Assembly (NCBI GenBank): GCA_030066475.1 | Contig: JASJBO010000324.1 | Location: 1 to 8,262 of the forward strand | Source of the DNA: Myxococcota bacterium | Lineage (GTDB): Bacteria > Myxococcota_A > UBA9160 > PR03 | Length of the DNA: 8,262 nt | Direction: 5' to 3' | Part shown: positions 1-6,757 of the stretch, in pieces | How positions within the stretch are numbered: the first letter of the stretch is position 1 | Layout of the letters: each line of letters opens with the position of its first letter | Program-made: the position numbers and the translations under genes | The notes under the pieces: generated by a model | Told to the model about the DNA's origin: nothing | What the model saw: only the letters and a program-made list of their open reading frames with translations | Database searches by the model: none

Positions 1-964
1 CGCGCTCGGCCCACAGCGCGGTGCCTTCGGCATCGTACTTGGCCACGAAGACGTCCCGGCTGCCCGCGCTCGTGACGGGGAAGCCGCCGAAGCTCGCCGT
101 GCCGCCGAAGTTCCCCGTGATCAACGCGTTGCCCGAAGCGTCGGCGACGACGTCGATGCCGAGCGCCACGCTGCCGGAGCTGGTCCGCCCCCACGAGCGG
201 GTGCCGCCCGACGTGTAGCGGGCCAGGAACATCCGGCCGCTGAAGTCACCGGTGACGTAGACGTGGCCGTCGCCGTCGAAGGTGACGCCGCGCGCGCGAT
301 CGTTGGACGCCTCGCCCTCCGATGCGACCCAGGAGACGGCGCCGCCCTGGGTGTACTTGGCCAGGAAGCCGTCGATGAAGCCCGCGCTCGAGACCATGTA
401 GGGCGGGAACGAGACGGTGCCGCTGAACTCCCCCGAGACGATCACGTTGCCCACGCCGTCGGACGCGACGGCGAGCCCCTTGTCGTCCGCCGACGCCCCG
501 GCTCCCACCGCCCAGACCGGGTCGCCATCGGGGTCGTACTGGGCGAGATAGAAGTCCTGCGCGCCCGCGCTGGTGAGCATCGTCGCCCCGATCGTGATCG
601 TGTCCCGGAACGAGCCCGTGAGCAGGATGTTGCCGTCCGGATCGACGGCCACGTCCTCGATGCTGCCGCCATCCACCACCGGCAGGACCCAGAGCAGGTT
701 CCCGACGGCGCTGTACTTCGCGAGGAAGTTGTCGCCCGAGACCACCGTCCTCTCGAAGGTCGCGTCGGAGCGACCGAGCTGCCCGGCCACCACGATGGCG
801 CCGCCGGGATCGACGGCCAGCGCCAGGGCCCCATCCCAGTCGCTGCCGCCGCCGCGGCGGGCCCATCCGAAGTCGGCGGCGCCCGCGGCGACCGACCCGA
901 GCACCACGGCTGCCAGGGCGAACGACAGCGCGCGCGCAGCTACACAGGATCGAGACAGCAACAC
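1..964 (-). CDS. Secreted SBBP-type beta-propeller repeat protein, 3' end beyond window
   Basis: The first 321 residues are visible; the reading frame is open to base 1, so the C-terminus is missing. Residues 1-30 look like a Sec signal peptide: an Arg-containing start, a hydrophobic Ala/Val/Leu core and Ala-rich cleavage sites ahead of ADFGW. From about residue 45 there are five imperfect repeats of 45-65 residues. Each has the pattern AVDPDGNI-x-LTGSF, a variable strand segment, then FLAKYxxxGxxxW. This matches the SBBP (beta-propeller repeat) family of extracellular proteins, which are mostly of unknown function. An in-frame TGA lies upstream, so translation starts at GTG (962-964) or TTG (959-961). 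An AGGAG box sits 5 or 8 bases before these; the nearby ATG at 967-969 is in another frame and soon stops. Repeat 4 (about residues 226-258) is shortened. The gene diverges from the glycine-rich secreted protein. The family call is firm; the role is unknown. Confidence 0.85.
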   Translation of the reverse strand, partial: MLLSRSCVAARALSFALAAVVLGSVAAGAADFGWARRGGGSDWDGALALAVDPGGAIVVAGQLGRSDATFERTVVSGDNFLAKYSAVGNLLWVLPVVDGGSIEDVAVDPDGNILLTGSFRDTITIGATMLTSAGAQDFYLAQYDPDGDPVWAVGAGASADDKGLAVASDGVGNVIVSGEFSGTVSFPPYMVSSAGFIDGFLAKYTQGGAVSWVASEGEASNDRARGVTFDGDGHVYVTGDFSGRMFLARYTSGGTRSWGRTSSGSVALGIDVVADASGNALITGNFGGTASFGGFPVTSAGSRDVFVAKYDAEGTALWAER

Positions 965-969
965 AGCAT

Positions 970-974
970 CTCCT
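970..974 (-). promoter_or_regulatory. Ribosome binding site deciding a non-ATG start
   Basis: Read on the minus strand, AGGAG lies 5 bases before GTG at 962-964 and 8 bases before TTG at 959-961. No in-frame ATG exists between the upstream stop and the signal peptide, so this box supports a GTG or TTG start for the SBBP-repeat gene. TTG has the more usual spacing; the two starts differ by one residue. Confidence 0.6.
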
Positions 975-1142
975 GCGGGACCGAGAGCCCGTCACAGCGA
1001 GAGTTTGCAACTCCCGTGCCGCACGGCCCGCCGCGAGGCGCGCGCGCAGGGGGCGCTCGCGGGACTTCGCGGGGCAGAGGGCCCCACTCGCGGGCCGCTC
1101 TCGGGGGGACGTCCGCTGACAGACACCTGCGGGAGAACGGCG

Positions 1143-1417
1143 TGGATCCGCGAAGGAGTCCCCAGTAAGGACGTAGAGCAGCCGGAGCCGCACCGCTCCG
1201 GTCCACTCTCCGATGATGGAGGCCGAGCCCTCGAACAGGATCACCGCCGGTCGGCTGCCCGTGAGCGTCACGTCGAAGCGGCGATCGCGTCGACGAAGCC
1301 GAGGCCAGTGGAGAGCGTCGGAACGTAGAGGAAGCCGGGGGGTCGGGGGCGACGATGGCGTGGGGCAGTGGCGTCGGCGGTGGCGCTGGGGCGGATCGGC
1401 ACAGTGCCCGTGGACAT
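1143..1417 (-). pseudogene. Possible frameshifted coding remnant, unrecognised
   Basis: Two adjoining minus-strand stretches look protein-like and use G/C-ending codons, as real genes here do. The first runs from an ATG at 1415-1417 and ends with [18 protein letters not shown] before TGA at 1268-1270. The second lies in another frame from about 1277 down to 1143 and reads FDVTLTGSRPAVILF, then GSASIIGEWTGAVRLRLL, then YVLTGDSFADP. A single frame change near 1270-1285 would join them. No ribosome binding site precedes the ATG, and I do not recognise a family. It could be a decayed gene, the end of a gene now cut short, or chance coding character in GC-rich DNA. The open frame of the second stretch also runs far beyond the protein-like part, as GC-rich shadow frames often do. 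Confidence 0.25.
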
Positions 1418-1548
1418 TGCGTGGCCCGGGCGCCTCACTGCACGTGCTTCGCCGGGTAGGAGCGTTACGCAGGGGCGTGTCTGCCCATGGCACGGGCCTT
1501 GCTCCGACCCACGCCATCGCGCTTGGCCGATTCGGGTCACCAGATCCT

Positions 1549-1554
1549 GGAGAG
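1549..1554 (+). promoter_or_regulatory. Ribosome binding site for the glycine-rich protein gene
   Basis: GGAGAG lies 5 bases before the ATG at 1560-1562. It decides the start: the same frame is open back to a GTG at 1368, but only the ATG has this box and puts a signal peptide at the N-terminus. Confidence 0.65.
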
Positions 1555-1559
1555 TCCTC

Positions 1560-3479
1560 ATGTTCAGCGGGAAGCGGGTCTACCTCGTCTTGCAGCATTC
1601 GGCAGTCGCGTCGCTGGCGATGCTCCTGATCCTCGTGGCAGCCGAGCAGGGTCGCGGCCTCACGATCCCGGGCGAAACGAACACGGGAGTCGTGCAGGTT
1701 GGCCAGGACGGGGGGCCTGGCAAGGTGGGCACGGGGGGCGAGGGCGGCATCCCTGGGAACGGAGCCCAGGGAGTCTGGCCTGCCGGGCGGCCCGGGATGC
1801 CGGGCATGCAAGGCTCCACCGGGGGAGAGGGTGGTGCAGGCGGCCCAGGTGGTGCGGGCACATGGACGCTCGAGGGAATGGCCGAGGGGGAGGCATTCAC
1901 CAACGCCGGTCAAATCACCCTCGGCGGGATCCTGGGAGGGCCCGGCTCAGAAGGGGAACCAGGGGCTCGAAGCGGCGGGCAGGGCGGAGTACCGGGCTTC
2001 TTCGTGGGCGAAGCCGGAGGGGAACCCGACCCCGATATCGATGACGAGATGCAAGGCGGCGCGGGCGCCGGTGTCTGTGGAGCCGGTCGACCTGGGAACC
2101 GCGGCGGCGGCGGTGGTGGCGGGACGACCTGTGTTGCCGTCGCGACCCCGGGAGGCCGCGGAGGCCAGGGGGACCCCGGCGAAGGCGGAACCGGCGAAGA
2201 CGGTCCGGCGGGATCTCCTGAGAGCGTGACGACCTCGAGCGACTTCCGGAACGAAGGGACCATCCGGATCGGCGGCAACGGGGGCGATGGCGGCAAGGGT
2301 GGGCAGGGAGGCTCTGGCGGAGGAGGCGGCGGCGGCGGTCTGATGGCGATCGATACGTCTGGAGGGGACGGCGGTCCTCCCGGCTCCGGGGGAGCCGGAG
2401 GGGATCCCGGGGACGGTGGCCCGGGCACGCTGATCCTGGGCCTGGACGGTCGCTTCGTCAACGAAGTCGACGGCTCCGTTCAGATTGGTCTACGCACCGG
2501 GGGCGCCGGCGCACTCCGGGTGCAATCCGGGGGACAGCTCGTCAATCGGGGCACGATCTTCGTCGACCGGGGGTCGATCGAGCTCGAGAGCAACGCCTTC
2601 ATGGAGAACTCCGGAGTGGTCGATGCCGGAGGTCGGCTCCTGTCCATCCCGGACTCGGCATCCGTCGTGAACGACGGGACCTTCATCGATACCGTCGTCG
2701 ACAACGCAGGCCACTTCAGCGGCTCCGGTCGGATCGAAGGTCAATTTGGTTATGGGTCCTTCGCGAACTTCAACCTCTTCGCGCCCGGAAGCCCGATGGG
2801 CTCCATGGCCATCGAGGGCGACTATATCGAGAACGGGAGGCTCCGGATTCAGCTTGGCGAGATGCTGGGCTTCGCGGAGTCCAGCTACGTCGAGGTCTCC
2901 GGCGACGTCATCCTGCTAGATGCCATCCTCGTGCTCGACTTCCTCGAGGGATTCGACGAGAGCGACCTGCGCGACGGCGACTCCTTCGACGTCGTCCGCT
3001 ACGCGGGGCTCATTCTCCTGGGCGAGTTCGGTGGAGTCGACGACACGGACGCACCGCTCCGCGGCGGGACCTGGTCGCTCCGCTACAACGTGGACCTAGG
3101 CGGCGGGCGCCGCAGCGTGCGCCTCACCTACGCGCTCGACCCCGACGGGGATCGGGACGAGGACGGCGTTCCGAACGCCGACGACAACTGCCTCGACCTC
3201 CCGAACCCCGACCAGACGGACACGGACCAGGACGGCTACGGCAACGCCTGCGATCCCGACTACAACAACGACGGCGCCGTGGGCATCCCCGACTTCAACG
3301 TGTTCCGCAGCCAGTTCGGCAACACCGAGACCGACCCGGAGTTCGACCCCGCCGTGGACCACAACGGCGACGGCGCCGTGGGCATCCCGGACTTCAACGT
3401 GTTCCGCAGCTTCTTCGGTCTGGAGCCGGGCCCGTCCGGGCTATCCTGCGCCGGATCGATTCCCTGCCAGGCGCCCTGA
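1560..3479 (+). CDS. Secreted glycine-rich beta-solenoid-like protein with TSP3 and dockerin-like C-terminal repeats
   Basis: This is a complete 639-residue exported protein. Residues 1-28 form a signal peptide (GKR, then a hydrophobic stretch ending LILVAA). Residues 38-290 are glycine-rich with Gly-x-y and poly-Gly runs (182-188, 253-260). Short rungs such as [44 protein letters not shown] and VVNDGTFID recur between about 113 and 376, resembling right-handed beta-solenoid adhesins. Residues 408-525 form a beta-rich domain ([16 protein letters not shown] onward) of a kind common after such solenoids. Residues 527-567 match thrombospondin type 3 calcium-binding repeats ([12 protein letters not shown], then [17 protein letters not shown]). 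Two dockerin-like repeats follow at 568-587 and 600-620, sharing [14 protein letters not shown]. The tail is [13 protein letters not shown]. It is probably a surface or matrix protein; adhesion is inference. The upstream in-frame GTG at 1368 would bury the signal peptide. Confidence 0.88.
   Translation: MFSGKRVYLVLQHSAVASLAMLLILVAAEQGRGLTIPGETNTGVVQVGQDGGPGKVGTGGEGGIPGNGAQGVWPAGRPGMPGMQGSTGGEGGAGGPGGAGTWTLEGMAEGEAFTNAGQITLGGILGGPGSEGEPGARSGGQGGVPGFFVGEAGGEPDPDIDDEMQGGAGAGVCGAGRPGNRGGGGGGGTTCVAVATPGGRGGQGDPGEGGTGEDGPAGSPESVTTSSDFRNEGTIRIGGNGGDGGKGGQGGSGGGGGGGGLMAIDTSGGDGGPPGSGGAGGDPGDGGPGTLILGLDGRFVNEVDGSVQIGLRTGGAGALRVQSGGQLVNRGTIFVDRGSIELESNAFMENSGVVDAGGRLLSIPDSASVVNDGTFIDTVVDNAGHFSGSGRIEGQFGYGSFANFNLFAPGSPMGSMAIEGDYIENGRLRIQLGEMLGFAESSYVEVSGDVILLDAILVLDFLEGFDESDLRDGDSFDVVRYAGLILLGEFGGVDDTDAPLRGGTWSLRYNVDLGGGRRSVRLTYALDPDGDRDEDGVPNADDNCLDLPNPDQTDTDQDGYGNACDPDYNNDGAVGIPDFNVFRSQFGNTETDPEFDPAVDHNGDGAVGIPDFNVFRSFFGLEPGPSGLSCAGSIPCQAP
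3270..3409 (+). repeat. Two 41-base near-identical repeats coding dockerin-like modules
   Basis: Bases 3270-3310 and 3369-3409 match at 40 of 41 positions, 99 bases (33 codons) apart, and encode [13 protein letters not shown] in both copies. The only difference is a silent C/G change in a proline codon. The D-x-N-x-D-G calcium-loop-like start of each copy (DYNNDG, DHNGDG) resembles half of a type I dockerin or an EF-hand-like loop. Identity at silent positions points to recent duplication or homogenisation. Confidence 0.85.
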
Positions 3480-3559
3480 AGTCGGGGGCGCCGACCGCCC
3501 GCTCGGGAGATCATCCGACCGTTGACGACGAGGTGCGAGTCATCGAGTTGGTCTTGCCC

Positions 3560-6500
3560 TCAGGAAGCTCGCGGTGACGGGATTCCGTAGAAGGTCGCCG
3601 TCAGCGTCGGCACGACGAGGAGCGTCAGCAGGGTCGCGAAGCTCAGGCCGAAGATGATGGCGAGGGCCATCGACACGAAGAAGATGTCGGTGAGCAGCGG
3701 CAGCATGCCCAGCGCGGTGGTGGCGGCGGCCATCGCGACCGGGCGCAGGCGGCTGACGCCCGCCATCACGATGCCCTCGTAGGGATCCATCCCGCGCTCC
3801 TCGTTCGCGTTGATCTCGTCGATCAGCACGATCGAGTTCTTGATCAGCATGCCCACGAGCGACAGCGTCCCGAGGATCGCCATGAAGTTGAAGGGCTGAT
3901 CGAAGGCGAGGAGCCCCGAGGACACGCCGACCATCGCGAGCGGAACCGTCAGCCAGATGACGAGCGGCTGCCGGAGGTTGTTGAACAGGATGACCACGAT
4001 CAGGGCCATCAGGGTCACGAAGAACGGGAGGCTGCTCGCCAGCGCGATCTGGGCGTTCCGCGAGTCTTCGTACTCGGGACCCCACTCCATCGCGTACTCG
4101 GCATCGATCTCGCCTTCGGCGCGCTTCGCTTCGAACCACGCCTCGACCCGCCCTCGCACGCGCTCGAACGGAATCGCCGCCTCGCCCTCCGTCTGGTCGG
4201 AGTGGAGCGTGACCGTCGGCCTGCGGTTGCGCGCGAAAATCAGCCCGTCCTCGAAGGCGACCCGGAAGTCGCGCACCACCTGCCGGATCGGAATCATGCG
4301 CCGGGCGGCCGGGCTGTAGATCTGCAGGTCCTGAATGCTGTCGACCTCGGCGCGCTCTTCGGCCGGGGCGCGAGAGACGACGGGAAGGACGCGGTCCTCG
4401 TCCTCGCTCACGCCTTCACGGAAGACGCCGACGACGCTGCCCTGGAAGGAGGATTCGATCCGATCCGTCACGTCCACGCGCAGGATGCCGTTGCGGCGCG
4501 CCTGTTGCGCGGCCAACACCGGACGAATCACCTTCACGGGCTCCTTCCAGTCGGACCGGACGTACTTGATCAAGGGCTCTTCCCGCAGCAGCTGGCTGGC
4601 CTCTCCAGCGAGGTCACGCAGGTGGCCCACGTCGGGCCCGCTCAGGCGAAGCTGGATGTTGCCGCCGGTCCCCGGCCCCAGCTTGAACGGCTTTCCGAAG
4701 ACCAGCGCTTCGGGGAGGCGCTCGGCGGACCACTCCTCCACGGCACGGATGTCGTCCTCGATCCCCTCGAAGTCGTGAACTTCGACCAGCAGCTGTGCGT
4801 AGGCGGAGTTCGGCAGCTCGGGGTCGTACACCAGCAGGAAGCGCAGCCCCCCGGAGCCGGTGTGAAGCGCTGCGGCCTTCGTGTTGGGGCGGGACATCAG
4901 GAAGTCCCCGACCCGGGCCGCGGTCTCGGCGGTGGTCTGCACGTGCGTGTCCTGCGGCAGCCAGACGTCGACCATGTACTGGGGGCGGGTCGAGTAGGGG
5001 AAGAACCCGGGCGGGAGCAGCGTGAACCCGTAGACTGCGGCGGCGAACAGCCCGTAGGCGATCGCGATGGTCACGTAGCGGAAGCGCATCGCCGTCTCGA
5101 GGAGTCGGCGGTAGAGGACGAACAGCGCTCCACCGTAGACATCTCCGTCCCCGGCCCCTCGTCCCGATCGGGGCTTGAAGAACATCGCGCAGAGCAGGGG
5201 GGTGACGGTCACGGCCGTCACCCAGCTCATGAGCAGAGAGATCCCCAGGACGTAGAATAGGGACTGGCAGTACTCGCCCGTCTGGTCCTCGGAGAGGCCG
5301 ATGGCCGCGAACGCGATGATGGCCACGATGGTCGCCCCGAGCAGCGGGTACTGGGTCTGACCGACGATGCTGCGAGCGGCGTCGACCGCGGGCTCGCCCG
5401 ATTCGATCTTGACCTTCATCCCCTCGGTCACCACGATCGCGTTGTCGACCAGCATGCCGAGGGCGATGATCAGCGCGCCGAGTGAGATGCGCTCCAGCAG
5501 GATCCCCTGCGCGTCCATCACGATGAAGGTGGCCGCGATCGTCACGAAGAGCACGAAGCCGATCAGGAGCGCGCTGCGAATCCCCATGAAGGCGAAGAGC
5601 ACCACGACGACGATGCCGATCGCCTGGATCAGGTTCAGCATGAACCCGTTGACCGCCTTGACCACCGAGTCCGACTGCAGGGCGATCACGCTCAGCTCGA
5701 TCCCGATCGGGCGCTGCGCCTCGAGCTCCTCCATGCGCGCCTCGAGTGCCCGACCCATCGTCACGACGTTGCCGCCCGGGACAGTCGAGATGGCCAGCCC
5801 GATGGCCGGCTGGTTCAGGAGCGGCGTGATCTCGAGTGAGTCGTCCTCGAAGAGGGCGCCCGCTTCGGCCAGCTCGGCGACCTGGTCGCGGTCGAGCAGC
5901 TCTCCATCCCGACGCACGGTCCGGTAGCTCATGTGCAGCAGGGTCAGCGGCGGGTCGATGTAGTCCCGTCTCACCTCGGCGACGTCGCCGAGGTACACGA
6001 GGGGCTGCCCGGGCTCGCTGATCAGCAGGTCCCGGAACTGCTGCTCGCTCGCGAAGACGCCCGTGGGGTCGATCGCGATGAAGCGCGGCCCGGCCTGGAC
6101 GCGCCCTCCGTCGGCGGCGAGGTTGCGCGCTCGCAGCTTCTCGAAGATCTGCGCCGCCGGGATGCCGAGCGCCGCCATGCGCTCTCGGTTCATCTCCACG
6201 TAGACCGCCTCGGGCTGGGCGCCGAACAGCTCGATGCGCTTGACGTCCTGCACCAGCAGAAGCTCGCGGCGGAGCAGGTCGACGTAGTTCTTCAGCTCGC
6301 GGTAGGTGTAGCCCTCGCCGGTCACGCCCACGTACACCCCGTAGACGTCGCCGAAGTCGTCGTCAATGCTGGTGGGCCCCGCGCCGGGCGGAAGCTCCGC
6401 CTGCGCCTCGGTCACCTTGCGGCGCACCTCGTCCCAGATCTTCGGCAGGTCGTCGCGCTGGTACTCGTCCTTGATGACCACCTTGACGATCGACATACCG

Positions 6501-6757
6501 CGCAGCGAGCGCGACTCGAGCCGCTTGATCTGGCCCATCCGCTGGATCGCGCGATCGAGGACGTTGGTGACCTCGCGGTCCACGTCGTCGGCGCTGGCGC
6601 CCGGGTAGGCGGTGAAGACGAGCGCCTCCTTGATGGTGAACTCGGGGTCCTCGAGGCGGCCGAGGTTGTCGTACGAGATCATCCCGGCGATGCAGGCGAC
6701 CCCTGTCAGCACCAGCGTGACGGTTCGCTTCTGGATCGAGTACTCGCCGATGTTCAC
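3560..6757 (-). CDS. RND efflux transporter permease (inner-membrane pump)
   Basis: The 1065-residue protein is close to the usual 1030-1060 of RND permeases. It exports hydrophobic substrates across the envelope using the proton gradient. The fold is visible: TM1 at about 12-30, a porter domain (40-365), TM2-TM7 between 370 and 582, a second porter domain (583-905), and TM8-TM12 from 906 to 1056. N-terminal landmarks are GRLEDPEFTIKEALV and YPGASADDV. The TM4 relay region reads GMLVDNAIVVTEG (D438, N439), and TM10 has GMLIKNSIVLIDE (K973, matching the AcrB relay lysine). Homology is to the HAE-type drug pumps; the substrate cannot be read from sequence. The GTG start (6755-6757) overlaps the fusion protein's TGA in GTGA, implying translational coupling. 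The frame is open further upstream, but that part has no family resemblance and overlaps the preceding gene. Oddities: Asn at the second relay position and an extra segment at about 277-312. Confidence 0.95.
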   Translation of the reverse strand: MNIGEYSIQKRTVTLVLTGVACIAGMISYDNLGRLEDPEFTIKEALVFTAYPGASADDVDREVTNVLDRAIQRMGQIKRLESRSLRGMSIVKVVIKDEYQRDDLPKIWDEVRRKVTEAQAELPPGAGPTSIDDDFGDVYGVYVGVTGEGYTYRELKNYVDLLRRELLLVQDVKRIELFGAQPEAVYVEMNRERMAALGIPAAQIFEKLRARNLAADGGRVQAGPRFIAIDPTGVFASEQQFRDLLISEPGQPLVYLGDVAEVRRDYIDPPLTLLHMSYRTVRRDGELLDRDQVAELAEAGALFEDDSLEITPLLNQPAIGLAISTVPGGNVVTMGRALEARMEELEAQRPIGIELSVIALQSDSVVKAVNGFMLNLIQAIGIVVVVLFAFMGIRSALLIGFVLFVTIAATFIVMDAQGILLERISLGALIIALGMLVDNAIVVTEGMKVKIESGEPAVDAARSIVGQTQYPLLGATIVAIIAFAAIGLSEDQTGEYCQSLFYVLGISLLMSWVTAVTVTPLLCAMFFKPRSGRGAGDGDVYGGALFVLYRRLLETAMRFRYVTIAIAYGLFAAAVYGFTLLPPGFFPYSTRPQYMVDVWLPQDTHVQTTAETAARVGDFLMSRPNTKAAALHTGSGGLRFLLVYDPELPNSAYAQLLVEVHDFEGIEDDIRAVEEWSAERLPEALVFGKPFKLGPGTGGNIQLRLSGPDVGHLRDLAGEASQLLREEPLIKYVRSDWKEPVKVIRPVLAAQQARRNGILRVDVTDRIESSFQGSVVGVFREGVSEDEDRVLPVVSRAPAEERAEVDSIQDLQIYSPAARRMIPIRQVVRDFRVAFEDGLIFARNRRPTVTLHSDQTEGEAAIPFERVRGRVEAWFEAKRAEGEIDAEYAMEWGPEYEDSRNAQIALASSLPFFVTLMALIVVILFNNLRQPLVIWLTVPLAMVGVSSGLLAFDQPFNFMAILGTLSLVGMLIKNSIVLIDEINANEERGMDPYEGIVMAGVSRLRPVAMAAATTALGMLPLLTDIFFVSMALAIIFGLSFATLLTLLVVPTLTATFYGIPSPRAS

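Larger units (their letters stand above)
965..1559. other. Spacer between divergent secreted-protein genes
   Basis: This stretch of about 595 bases separates two divergent starts and must hold the promoters for both, but I could not identify a convincing -35/-10 pair on either strand. It is very GC-rich. It contains a small palindrome, GAGTT-TGC-AACTC at 1001-1013, 37 bases before the GTG start of the SBBP gene, and a short hairpin GGGGC-AGAGG-GCCCC at 1071-1085 without a T-run. The middle part (about 1143-1417) has minus-strand coding character in two adjoining frames and is listed separately. I recognise no RNA gene or mobile element in it. Confidence 0.6.

Noticed and set aside
1071..1085. 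Hairpin GGGGC-AGAGG-GCCCC in the divergent spacer
   Set aside because: Five-base arms are expected by chance in DNA this GC-rich, and there is no T-run or context to make it a terminator or RNA element.
1368..1559. Upstream GTG-initiated extension of the glycine-rich protein
   Set aside because: The 64 extra residues are Arg/Pro-rich, lack a ribosome binding site and would place the signal peptide internally; the ATG at 1560 has a good box.
246..1913. Minus-strand open frame of 555 codons covering the SBBP gene start, the spacer and the glycine-rich gene start
   Set aside because: It overlaps two well-supported genes in wrong frames and its translation is Arg/Pro-rich noise apart from the short stretch at 1143-1277, which is reported separately.
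1674..2430. Collagen-like triple helix in the glycine-rich region
   Set aside because: Gly-x-y spacing holds only for short stretches; it is broken by solenoid-like rungs and poly-Gly, so a true collagen domain is not supported.
3481..3495. Possible terminator hairpin GTCGG-GGGCG-CCGAC between the convergent genes
   Set aside because: The stem is only 5 base pairs, has an equally good alternative pairing (3486-3500), and no T-run follows on either strand.
4202..5260. Long plus-strand open frame of 352 codons opposite the RND permease
   Set aside because: It is antisense to a clear, conserved permease. Its translation is a composition-driven mix of Val, Leu, Arg, Gly and His with no domain, as expected for a shadow frame in high-GC DNA.
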